Shown here one piece after another: positions 56,311 to 64,000 of a DNA stretch of 64,000 nt (positions within the stretch are counted from its first letter, which is position 1; every line of letters starts with the position of its first letter). The notes under the pieces are model-generated. The model saw only the letters and a list, made by a program, of their open reading frames with translations. It searched no databases and had not been told where the DNA came from. The position numbers were made by a program, and so were the translations under genes. Where the stretch lies: positions 1,426,001 to 1,490,000 of the forward strand of contig NZ_CP120233.1 of the NCBI RefSeq assembly GCF_030012985.1. Direction: 5' to 3'. Source of the stretch: Microbulbifer sp. VAAF005 (GTDB lineage Bacteria; Pseudomonadota; Gammaproteobacteria; Pseudomonadales; Cellvibrionaceae).

Positions 56311-57480
56311 CTACTCGGCAGATTCCGGCTTAGCTTCCAGTAGCCCCACCACGGCATCGGCAGCCCGCTCAGAAGCATTTCGCCTCAACTGTTGATGCAT
56401 CTCGAAAAACTCGCGCTCTAAATGATCCCCAAGAAGCGGGTCTTCAAAGTACTGCATCACTGCCGCACCAAGATTCTCTGGAATGGCATCATTCTGCAAA
56501 ATTTCTGGCACCAGTTCTTTTTGGGCTAATAAATTTGGTAGCGAAACCCATGGGGTGTGCAGCATCCGTGAGACGATCAATGACGTCAACCTGCCCAGCT
56601 TATAGGTAACGACCATGGGCTTTTTAAGCAGCATTGCCTCTAAGGTTGCTGTACCCGATGCTATGAGCACACAGTCTGCCGCAGAAACGGCCCGTCTCGA
56701 TTGCCCCTCAAGTAAAGTAATAGGGAGTTCAGGGTAATCTTTTAGCTGCTCTTGAATCTCATCCATACGCTGCTTGTTGGCAGCGGGAATAACAAATTTA
56801 ACATCCGAGTGACGCTGGTGGCACCATCGGGCCGTCTGCAGAAACAACGGCCCCAGCATGCGAACCTCACCTCCACGACTGCCAGGCAAAAGGGCAATTA
56901 CCCGGTCGTCTTTCTCAAAGCCCAATGCTTTGCGTTCGCCGGCGACATCCACTTGCAGGGGAATTTCATCAGCCAAAGGGTGGCCAACAAAGGTCACCGG
57001 TACTTGGTTATCTCGGTAGAAATTCGCTTCAAATGGAAGCAGGGTCAACATGTGGTCGACAGCCCGCGCAATCTTTTTAATTCGACCCTGCCGCCAGGCC
57101 CAAACCGAAGGACTGACATAATGGACGGTGGGGATACCCTCAGCCTTGAGTGCAGCCTCAAGAGTCAATGTAAAGTCCGGCGAATCTATACCAATAAATA
57201 GATCGGGAGGGTTATCAGTAAAGTGGCGACGGAGAGATCTGCGGATTTTCAACAGTTCTGGAAGGCGCTTCAAAGGTTCTACCAGCCCCATTACCGATAG
57301 TCGCTCCATAGGGAATAAACTTTTAGCACCCAGTTCCAGCATGCGCGGCCCGGCAATTCCCTCAAACTCTACATTGGGAAGCCGAGTTTTTAATGCAGTC
57401 ATCAAACCAGAACCGAGGATATCTCCTGACGCCTCACCGACAACAATACCAATTCGTATCGGCTTATTTTTTTCTGACAC
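56311..57480 (-). CDS. lpxB: Lipid-A-disaccharide synthase
   Basis: A 389-residue peripheral membrane glycosyltransferase (GT19) joining UDP-2,3-diacylglucosamine to lipid X. Signatures: IGIVVGEASGDILGSGLM, IGIDSPDFTLTLE, HYVSPSVWAWRQGRIKKI, ALLPGSRGGEVRML and the nucleotide-binding IASGTATLEAMLLKKPMVVTYK. Length typical (E. coli 382). Follows lpxA after about 100 bases. Confidence 0.97.
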   Translation of the reverse strand: MSEKNKPIRIGIVVGEASGDILGSGLMTALKTRLPNVEFEGIAGPRMLELGAKSLFPMERLSVMGLVEPLKRLPELLKIRRSLRRHFTDNPPDLFIGIDSPDFTLTLEAALKAEGIPTVHYVSPSVWAWRQGRIKKIARAVDHMLTLLPFEANFYRDNQVPVTFVGHPLADEIPLQVDVAGERKALGFEKDDRVIALLPGSRGGEVRMLGPLFLQTARWCHQRHSDVKFVIPAANKQRMDEIQEQLKDYPELPITLLEGQSRRAVSAADCVLIASGTATLEAMLLKKPMVVTYKLGRLTSLIVSRMLHTPWVSLPNLLAQKELVPEILQNDAIPENLGAAVMQYFEDPLLGDHLEREFFEMHQQLRRNASERAADAVVGLLEAKPESAE

Positions 57481-57581
57481 GCCTAAATCCCTCCTCTTGG
57501 GGAGCTGTTTATGTTGGAATGAAATGGGAGTTCAATAAAGTGCAATCGGAGCTGCACGAAACAGCTCCAAAGGGAAGTGAA

Positions 57582-58361
57582 TCAGCGAACAATGCCGCGG
57601 GTGGAAGATTGCAAAGACTCTATCCACGGCTGAATAACTGGAGATTGTTCGCGCAACTCCATCAAGGCCTGCAGCGCCTCTTGCATAGTGAGACCGCGAC
57701 GATAAACAGTCTTGTAAGCTTTATTGATCAGGGCAATATCTTCTCTAGAAAAGCCCCGTCTGCGCAGCCCTTCTGAGTTAATGGTCTTTGCTTCGGCAGG
57801 ATTCCCGGCAACCATAACATAAGCAGGAACGTCTTTACCGATAGCAGCACCCATCCCCAGAAAGGCATGCTCTCCCACGGTACAATTCTGGTGAACCAGA
57901 CTATAACCACTCAGAATCGCCCAGTCTTTTACAATCACATGACCGGCTAGCCCGCAGTTATTCACCATAATTGTGTGATTACCGACGACGCTATCGTGGC
58001 CTATGTGGGCATAAGCCATAATCAAGTTTTCGTTACCGATTGTGGTCTCGCCCCGGTCTTGGATAGTACCGCGATGAATCGTCACCCCCTCACGGATCAC
58101 GTTATTGTCGCCAATAACGAGTGTCGTCTCTTCACCACGATACTTTTTATCCGGGGTATCCTGCCCTACGGAAGCAAACTGGTAGATTCGGTTGTTCTTC
58201 CCCAGTTTGGTCGGCCCACTAAGCACCACATGAGAGGCAATATCACAGCCATCACCTATCTCTACGCCGGCTCCAACAATGGTGTAAGCACCAATACTCA
58301 CCCCGGAACCAATTACTGCCGTAGAGTCGACAATAGCTGTAGGGTGGATACTTGTCTGCAT
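57582..58361 (-). CDS. lpxA: UDP-N-acetylglucosamine acyltransferase
   Basis: A 259-residue cytoplasmic trimer that adds the first acyl chain of lipid A. It is almost wholly left-handed beta helix made of hexapeptide repeats ([LIV]GxxxX), from IHPTAIVDSTAVIGSGVSIG onward. The catalytic His is in MAYAHIGHDSVVGNH, and GYSLVHQNCTVGEHAFLGMG contributes to UDP-GlcNAc and acyl-ACP binding. The C-terminal helical part has GLRRRGFSREDIALINKAYK. Length matches E. coli (262). Confidence 0.97.
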   Translation of the reverse strand: MQTSIHPTAIVDSTAVIGSGVSIGAYTIVGAGVEIGDGCDIASHVVLSGPTKLGKNNRIYQFASVGQDTPDKKYRGEETTLVIGDNNVIREGVTIHRGTIQDRGETTIGNENLIMAYAHIGHDSVVGNHTIMVNNCGLAGHVIVKDWAILSGYSLVHQNCTVGEHAFLGMGAAIGKDVPAYVMVAGNPAEAKTINSEGLRRRGFSREDIALINKAYKTVYRRGLTMQEALQALMELREQSPVIQPWIESLQSSTRGIVR

Positions 58362-58467
58362 TCTGGGATCTACTCCTCGGCATTAATCGTACTGGGTAAC
58401 CTGTACCCTTAAAAACAAAGGCTACCCGGAAAATCCTGAACCTAACTCTCCAGCGAGCTTTACAGAA

Positions 58468-58908
58468 TTACTGAACCTTTTTCACGGCACATAGGATATC
58501 AACAGAAGCCGCCAGCTCGCCATCAACACTGGCTTTACAAGCGAATTTCCAGATATTTCTGCGAACAGATACCGCTTCAGACTCGAGTTCAAGGCGATCA
58601 CCTGGGATCACCTGACGCTTAAAGCGCGCCTTATCAACCCCACCGAACAGATACAGATATCCATCTTCCGGTTTTTTGCCAAACGTTTTAAAGCCGAGGA
58701 TTCCCGAGACCTGGGCCAGGGCTTCAACAATCATCACTCCCGGGAAAATAGGCATTTCCGGAAAGTGGCCATTAAAAACTTCTTCGTTTCCAGAAATGTT
58801 TTTATAGCCTTTTATATACTTCCCTTCTTCGAGTTCTACTACACGATCCACCAACAAAAAAGGATAACGGTGCGGCAGGTACTCGCGAATTTCACGTACA
58901 TCCATCAT
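58468..58908 (-). CDS. fabZ: 3-hydroxyacyl-ACP dehydratase FabZ
   Basis: A 146-residue hot-dog-fold enzyme that dehydrates 3-hydroxyacyl-ACP in fatty-acid elongation. The catalytic His is in [43 protein letters not shown] with the catalytic Glu and [15 protein letters not shown] are typical. Its position between lpxD and lpxA is the conserved point where 3-hydroxyacyl-ACP is shared between membrane phospholipid and lipid A synthesis. Confidence 0.97.
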   Translation of the reverse strand: MMDVREIREYLPHRYPFLLVDRVVELEEGKYIKGYKNISGNEEVFNGHFPEMPIFPGVMIVEALAQVSGILGFKTFGKKPEDGYLYLFGGVDKARFKRQVIPGDRLELESEAVSVRRNIWKFACKASVDGELAASVDILCAVKKVQ

Positions 58909-58986
58909 TCCAAATGCCCCCAGAAACCACTTCGGGGCGTAAAACGCCCCGAAAACAACAAAGCTAAATTAATTAATAACTAAAGT

Positions 58987-60048
58987 TCAATCGTCTGTCC
59001 CACTCTTTTGGGACAGTGCCTGAACCTGTTTTTCCAAATCTTTCAATCTGCGCGCCATTTGATCCAACTGACCAAAACGCACAGCATTACGACGCCAGGT
59101 AGAACTATCGGCAAAGGATAGCGCTCCAGAGTAGCTACCAGTATCCTTTATCGATTTAGTGACAAACGTGTTGCCCAACACCTGACTGCCATCTGTAATC
59201 GTTATATGTCCGTTAATACGGCTACAACCACCGATAAGACAATGCTTCCCTATCTCAGCACTGCCAGCAATTACGGCACACCCGGCTATGGCCGTGTAGT
59301 CACCAATCTTCACATTGTGCGCGATTTGGACCAGATTGTCGATCTTGACTCCTCGCCCAATCACCGTATCACCCAAAGCTCCACGGTCTATACAGGTATT
59401 GGCTCCAATTTCCACATCTTCGCCAATTTGCACTCCACCTAGCTGGTGAATTTTTACCCAGCTGCCTTTATTAGGCGCAAACCCGAAGCCATCGGCTCCA
59501 ATAACCGTCTGGCTATGAATAATACCGTGTGCACCGATAGAGCAGTTATGATGAAAAACAACGCCGGCATACAGGCGTGTTCCTGCACCGACTAAACTGC
59601 CCTCGCCAACATAGCAGTTAGCACCAACAATCGCTCCAGGCTCTAATTTTGCGTAGGCCTCGACCACAGAGCCGGGCCCCACACTGACACCAGTACCAAT
59701 CTCTGCCGTAGGGTGAACCACTGCAGAGGGGTGAATACCAATAGGTGCTTCAGGAGTTGTATCGAACAGGGCTGTTGCTCGAGCAAAGGCCAAGTAGGGG
59801 TCCGCAACACATAAAGCCGTTACCGGGCACTCTTCAACAAACTCTTCCGATACCAGCACTGCGGCAGCTTTGGTCGTTTTCAGAAAGCGTCGATAATTGG
59901 GGCTTGCAAGGAAAGCCAAGTGCTCTGCACCGGCATCCTGCAGTGTATTTAAACCCTGAACTTTTTGATTGGAATCTGAACCGGGCGCCAACCGCAAGTC
60001 GGCCCCCAGCTCTTGCGCCAACTGGGCAAGAGAAAAGCTATCTTTCAT
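58987..60048 (-). CDS. lpxD: UDP-3-O-(3-hydroxyacyl)glucosamine N-acyltransferase
   Basis: A 353-residue trimeric acyltransferase making the third intermediate of lipid A. The N-terminal uridine-binding domain has FSLAQLAQELGADLR and LAFLASPNYRRFLKTTKAAA. A left-handed beta helix follows, with the catalytic His in VQIAHNVKIGDYTAIAGCAV and GCSRINGHITITDGSQVLGN. The C-terminal helix (QLDQMARRLKDLEKQVQAL) is a coiled coil that binds acyl-ACP in the E. coli enzyme. Fourteen bases separate it from skp. Confidence 0.97.
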   Translation of the reverse strand: MKDSFSLAQLAQELGADLRLAPGSDSNQKVQGLNTLQDAGAEHLAFLASPNYRRFLKTTKAAAVLVSEEFVEECPVTALCVADPYLAFARATALFDTTPEAPIGIHPSAVVHPTAEIGTGVSVGPGSVVEAYAKLEPGAIVGANCYVGEGSLVGAGTRLYAGVVFHHNCSIGAHGIIHSQTVIGADGFGFAPNKGSWVKIHQLGGVQIGEDVEIGANTCIDRGALGDTVIGRGVKIDNLVQIAHNVKIGDYTAIAGCAVIAGSAEIGKHCLIGGCSRINGHITITDGSQVLGNTFVTKSIKDTGSYSGALSFADSSTWRRNAVRFGQLDQMARRLKDLEKQVQALSQKSGTDD

Positions 60049-60062
60049 ATAAGACTATCGAC

Positions 60063-60578
60063 TTACTTGGCTGCGTTCATACGCTTAACAACAGCCTCTG
60101 TCAGGTCGACGCTGGGGCTTACATAGTAGGCAGTATTGGAATCCAGCACTACGTCAAGCTTTTGCTCTTTAATCAGTGCGTCCAGGGCATCCCTAGCCTT
60201 TGGCCCCATAGAAGCCTGGATCTCTTGACCCACTTGAGCTTCCATTGCACGCAATTTTTTCACCGTCGTCTCAAAATCTGAACGCTGAAAATTCATTTTG
60301 CGTTGGTATTCGGTCTTTTGTTCATCAGACCAGGTCACACTATTTTTCTTGGCATCTTCTGCCATTTTTTGCAGTTCAGCTCGAATCGACTCAGCACTGC
60401 TTTGCAGCTTGGAATACTCAGAACTGGTCTTCAGGGAATTTACCTTGGTCTTAGCTGCATCAGTGCTCATGATCGCAGCCTGTAGGTTAAGTACCGCGAC
60501 CTTGGTTTGCGCCAGCGCTGCGCCGGACAAGGTCATACCTGCAAGCAGTATTGCTACAATTTTTACATTCTTAAGCAC
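60063..60578 (-). CDS. skp: Periplasmic chaperone Skp (OmpH)
   Basis: A 171-residue periplasmic chaperone holding unfolded outer-membrane proteins between Sec and BAM. Signal peptide: MLKNVKIVAILLAGMTLSGA, cleavage near ALAQ. A beta-core strand TKVAVLNLQAAIMSTDAAKT is followed by two long charged helices (AESIRAELQKMAEDAKKNSV) that form the tentacles of the trimer, then KLDVVLDSNTAYYVSPSVDLTE. Sits directly downstream of bamA, as in most gammaproteobacteria. Confidence 0.96.
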   Translation of the reverse strand: MLKNVKIVAILLAGMTLSGAALAQTKVAVLNLQAAIMSTDAAKTKVNSLKTSSEYSKLQSSAESIRAELQKMAEDAKKNSVTWSDEQKTEYQRKMNFQRSDFETTVKKLRAMEAQVGQEIQASMGPKARDALDALIKEQKLDVVLDSNTAYYVSPSVDLTEAVVKRMNAAK

Positions 60579-60646
60579 GTCGGTCTCTCCAATAGATTTT
60601 ATTTTAATTGCGCTGATTTACGCCTAATTCATTTTATCTGACAAAT

Positions 60647-63199
60647 TTAGAAGCTGTTACCCAGGGTAAACTGGAACACTTCCACATCGTCATCTTCATT
60701 TTTCTTAAGGGCTTTTGCCAAGCTGAATGTCAGCGGGCCAAAGCCAGTGATCCAGGTCAAGCCTATCCCCGCAGAAACGTTCATCTTACCAAAGTCCACA
60801 TCGTAACAGTTGATCTGGGTATCGCCACAGCTGGTATCGAATACATTACCTGCATCGACGAAGAAAGCAGTTTGCAGAGAGCGCTGATCCTTGATAAATG
60901 GCATCGGGAAAATTACCTCAGCACTACCTTCGATCAGGATGTTACCGCCGAACGGATCGGCATCATCGTAGGAGTTAACCACCAGCTCGCCATCGTCATC
61001 GACATAGTAACAATACTCAGTGATCTCTCCGTCCTCAGTAGCACAACCAAGAGCGGTGTAATATTCGTAAGGTGTGGAACGAGGCCCCAGAGTGTTACGT
61101 TCAAACCCACGTACTGAACCAAAACCACCGGCATAAAAATTCTCAAAGAACGGCAGTTCATCAAGATCGCCAAAACCGTCGCCGTAACCCAGACGAGTGC
61201 GGAGGCGTAAAGTCAGACTCTTAGTTAATGGGCGGAAGTACTGCCCCGTATAAATCAGCTTGTAGTACTCAAGGTCACTACCGGGAACTGTAAATTCCAA
61301 TGAAAGATTCTGTGAAGCACCACGAGTCGCCAAGATGCCCCGATTCAAGGTTGAGCGGGCGTAGGACGCTGTCAAAGCAACGTTATCAAATGAATCACCG
61401 TAACGATCGATAAACCCATCAAAAGTGGTATTGAATTGACTATCATCAATATCCATAGCCAAGTCGAGGGTCTCGTCCTCAGCAAGGGCCTCTTCGATTA
61501 ACTCATAGTTATCATATGTGATTCCCTGGAGGGAAACACCATCAATCAGATCAGGGCTCGATGCAATTTCCTGTACCGTACCTGAGCCCGTGGACAACTC
61601 CAGGTGATTAAAGCTCACATTAAGGCCGACGCGGGAAATCTCCGACATTGGGTAGCCGAAGTTAACGCCACCACCATAGGTTGTAGTGTTGTAATCGGAA
61701 AGATTAACCTCGGAATAATCATTCTCTGTATAGAAAACGTTAAAGCCACGGCTCACACCATCCGGAGTGAAGTAAGGGTCGAGGTAAGAAAAGTTCACAG
61801 AAGTCTGGTAGGTAGAGGCATTCATTCCGATACCTACAGATTTACCAGTACCTAACCAGTTGTTCTCCTGAATATTGGCTCCCAGCACCAAGCCACTGCT
61901 CTGGGCCCAACCAATAGTACCTCCGATAGAACCTGATGGCTGCTCTTCAACGGAGTACTCCACATCAATTTGGTCGGAAGTTCCCGGCACCTCTGTGGTT
62001 TCCACCTCTACTTCCTTAAAGAAGCCCAGGCGCTCAAGGCGTACTTTAGATTGCTCAATGCGCGCAGAGGAGGCTGATGCTGACTCCATCTGACGCATCT
62101 CACGGCGCAAAACCTCATCTGTAGTACGGGTATTACCTCGGAAATTAATTCGGCGAACATAAGCCCGCTTACCAGGGTTGATAAAGAAGGTAATTTTTAC
62201 CGTCTTCTCTTCTTTATTGGGCTCAGGGATACCATTAACCTCAGCAAAGGTGTAACCCTCATTCCCCAGACGCTTGGTAATATAATCCGAGGTCGTTGTC
62301 ATGCGAACCTGGGAAAAGGTCTGCCCTTCCCGCACCAACAGTAAACGCTTAACTTCTTCCTCAGGAACTACAGGATCACCAGCCAGATCCACTTCGCTAA
62401 TGGTGTAAACATCGCCCTCAAACACATTGACAGTGATAAATACACTCTCTTTGTCGGGGCTTAGGGAAACCTGAGTGGAGTCAATTTTAAAATCCAGGTA
62501 CCCACGATCCAAGTAATAGGATTCGAGACGCTCCAGGTCGCCGGTCAATTTCTCTCGGGAATACTTGTCATCACTGCGCAGCCACGACAACCAACCGGTA
62601 GTTTGCAGCTCGAAAATCTCTCCAAGCTCTTCATCGGAAAACGCTTTGTTACCGACAATATTGATGTGCTTAATAGCGGCCACTGAGCCTTCATCGACAA
62701 TTACGCGAAGCTCAACCTGGTTGCGTGGCAACTCTTTTACTTCAGTTTTAACACTGGCGTCATAGCGTCCCTGGGCAACATATTGGCGTTGCAGCTCCTG
62801 GGCCAACCCCTCAAGGGTAGCGCGCTTGAAAATCTGCCCCTCTGAAAGGCCATTCTCCTGCATGCCCTTCAACAGGTCTTCTGTTGCGATCGCCTTATTG
62901 CCTGTAATTTCGATCTTGGAAATTGCAGGCCGCTCGCGCACAGTGATAACCAGAACACCATTCTCCTGGCCGATTTGGATATCCTCAAAGTAACCAGTGC
63001 GAAACAGTGCCCGAGTGGCGCTCTGAATTTCCAGAGTCTCCACCTCATCCCCTACTCGCACAGGGAGAGCTGAGAATACGGTACCGGCAGAGACGCGCTG
63101 TAGCCCTTCCACACGGATGTCATCAACTACAAATGACTGTGCTAAAGCACTGAGAGGCAGTGCCAGGCTAAGAGAAGCCGCTTTCAGGAAATGTTTCAT
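60647..63199 (-). CDS. bamA: Outer-membrane protein assembly factor BamA
   Basis: The core beta-barrel of the BAM complex, which folds outer-membrane proteins. 850 residues (E. coli 810). Signal peptide ends LPLSALAQ. Five POTRA domains at about residues 22-425 (IRVEGLQRVSAGTVFSALPV, ITGNKAIATEDLLKG, INIVGNKAFSDEELGEIFEL, FRGNTRTTDEVLRREMRQME). The 16-strand barrel from about 430 has the strand-1 start GSIGGTIGWAQSSG, the L6 loop motif FYAGGFGSVRGFERNTLGP and the final strand ending TLGNSF. Two long acidic inserts (EEALAEDETLDLAMDI; a YYVDDDGELVV loop) explain the extra length. Heads bamA-skp-lpxD-fabZ-lpxA-lpxB-rnhB. A POTRA-only near-copy precedes it. Confidence 0.97.
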   Translation of the reverse strand: MKHFLKAASLSLALPLSALAQSFVVDDIRVEGLQRVSAGTVFSALPVRVGDEVETLEIQSATRALFRTGYFEDIQIGQENGVLVITVRERPAISKIEITGNKAIATEDLLKGMQENGLSEGQIFKRATLEGLAQELQRQYVAQGRYDASVKTEVKELPRNQVELRVIVDEGSVAAIKHINIVGNKAFSDEELGEIFELQTTGWLSWLRSDDKYSREKLTGDLERLESYYLDRGYLDFKIDSTQVSLSPDKESVFITVNVFEGDVYTISEVDLAGDPVVPEEEVKRLLLVREGQTFSQVRMTTTSDYITKRLGNEGYTFAEVNGIPEPNKEEKTVKITFFINPGKRAYVRRINFRGNTRTTDEVLRREMRQMESASASSARIEQSKVRLERLGFFKEVEVETTEVPGTSDQIDVEYSVEEQPSGSIGGTIGWAQSSGLVLGANIQENNWLGTGKSVGIGMNASTYQTSVNFSYLDPYFTPDGVSRGFNVFYTENDYSEVNLSDYNTTTYGGGVNFGYPMSEISRVGLNVSFNHLELSTGSGTVQEIASSPDLIDGVSLQGITYDNYELIEEALAEDETLDLAMDIDDSQFNTTFDGFIDRYGDSFDNVALTASYARSTLNRGILATRGASQNLSLEFTVPGSDLEYYKLIYTGQYFRPLTKSLTLRLRTRLGYGDGFGDLDELPFFENFYAGGFGSVRGFERNTLGPRSTPYEYYTALGCATEDGEITEYCYYVDDDGELVVNSYDDADPFGGNILIEGSAEVIFPMPFIKDQRSLQTAFFVDAGNVFDTSCGDTQINCYDVDFGKMNVSAGIGLTWITGFGPLTFSLAKALKKNEDDDVEVFQFTLGNSF

Positions 63200-63248
63200 C
63201 TACTAATTCCAGGTGTTTTTATTCGCAATCCAGGAGTTACAGCGCCAA

Positions 63249-64000
63249 CTAGCGCCCCGCTCCCCCAGAATCAGAGGGTTGCCCCTCTACCATGTAATCA
63301 ACATCGGGCCGGTCTGAGGTGCCGGACACCTTAGTTGTTTCAACTTTCACTACCTTCAAGTATCCAAGGCGCTCGAGACGCACTTTGGATTGCTCTATAC
63401 GCGCAGTGGAAGCCAAAGCTGACTCCATCTGGCGCAGTTCACGCCGCAAGACTTCATCTGCGGTGCGAGTGTTCCCGCGAAAACTAATACGTCGCACATA
63501 AGTGAGCTTTCCCGGATCAATGAAGAAGGTAATTTTTACTGTACTTTCTTCTTCATTGGCCTCAGGAATACCATTCACTTCAGCAAACGCGTAACCTTTG
63601 TTGCCCAAGCGTTTAGCAATATAGTCTGAAGTGGTCGTTACCCTCGCTTGGGAGAACCGCTGACCTTCTCGCACCAATAGCAGGCGGTTGATTTCCTCCT
63701 CCGCTACTATCGGGTTTCCGGCAATTTCCACCTCACTAACCGTGTAAACACCACCCTCAACCACGTTAATGGTAATGAATACACTCTTCTTGTCCGGCCC
63801 TAGAGATACTTGTGTCGAATCAATCTGAAAATCAAGATATCCGCGATCCAGGTAATAGGACTTTAAGCGCTCCAAATCACCAGTGAGTTTCTCACTAGAG
63901 TACTTATCATCACTGCGCAACCAAGAGAGCCAGCCGGTAGTTTTAAGCTCAAAAATCTCTTCCAGCTCTTTATCAGAAAATGCACGATTTCCTACGACAT
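63249..64000 (-). CDS. BamA POTRA-only paralogue (N-terminus off window)
   Basis: The last 250 residues of a protein whose start lies beyond the right edge. It is nearly identical in plan and very close in sequence to BamA POTRA3-5: VVGNRAFSDKELEEIFEL, TTGWLSWLRSDDKYSSEKL, FRGNTRTADEVLRRELRQME, QSKVRLERLGYLKVVKVET. Where BamA goes on into strand 1 of the barrel (EEQPSGSIGGTIGWAQ), this copy reads VEGQPSDSGGAGR and stops at TAG (63249-63251). The barrel is therefore missing, and 49 bases later bamA begins. The product would be a soluble or tethered periplasmic chain of POTRA domains. The frame is clean, so it may be expressed; it could also be a truncated duplicate. The usual upstream neighbour rseP is not seen. 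Confidence 0.85.
   Translation of the reverse strand, partial: VVGNRAFSDKELEEIFELKTTGWLSWLRSDDKYSSEKLTGDLERLKSYYLDRGYLDFQIDSTQVSLGPDKKSVFITINVVEGGVYTVSEVEIAGNPIVAEEEINRLLLVREGQRFSQARVTTTSDYIAKRLGNKGYAFAEVNGIPEANEEESTVKITFFIDPGKLTYVRRISFRGNTRTADEVLRRELRQMESALASTARIEQSKVRLERLGYLKVVKVETTKVSGTSDRPDVDYMVEGQPSDSGGAGR

Overview
The window looks like a chromosomal segment of a marine gammaproteobacterium of the Cellvibrionales type, with Microbulbifer as a plausible genus. This rests on the protein character and on gene orders shared with Pseudomonas and E. coli: bamA-skp-lpxD-fabZ-lpxA-lpxB-rnhB, ffh next to rpsP-rimM-trmD-rplS, ypjD-yfjD, hom-thrC-recJ and prfB-lysS. The genus is an inference. GC-rich housekeeping blocks alternate with AT-rich accessory blocks full of long non-coding stretches, small secreted proteins and broken genes.

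1-11.3 kb (accessory). A CdiA-like two-partner-secretion exoprotein is split into two adjacent genes. The first carries the TPS domain, the second the repeats, pretoxin and toxin, and the second runs off the left edge. Then come a decayed esterase, two small secreted disulfide-type proteins, a TIM-barrel-like secreted protein and a decayed RDD gene. 11.3-21.4 kb (core metabolism): an RDD membrane protein, a J-domain protein and an HscC-like Hsp70 in one operon; pdxH; a ketoarginine-decarboxylase-like ThDP enzyme with an aldehyde dehydrogenase; and a threonine-to-glycine unit (small ORF, kbl, tdh) behind a clear promoter and a long structured leader.

21.4-34.7 kb (accessory). Two more small secreted proteins, small hypotheticals, a membrane-bound AraC-type regulator next to a membrane-anchored amidohydrolase, a group II intron with a frameshifted reverse transcriptase, a 54-residue CsrA homologue, and a run of minus-strand genes. 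Two of those are broken: a TrmH-type methyltransferase by an amber codon and a lipoprotein by a frameshift.

34.7-64 kb (core). lysS, prfB (with its programmed +1 frameshift), a CueR-like regulator, two exporters, recJ, thrC and hom lie on the minus strand. A plus-strand ansA-XRE-aspA island (asparagine to aspartate to fumarate) sits between hom and dsbC. Next come rplS-trmD-rimM-rpsP, ffh, ypjD and yfjD, and then the outer-membrane and lipid A operon.

The most unusual items are the split CdiA and a POTRA-only duplicate of BamA directly upstream of bamA. Three separate reading-frame breaks (reverse transcriptase, lipoprotein, ffh 3' end) would each be repaired by adding one base to a homopolymer run. 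They should be read first as possible sequence errors.
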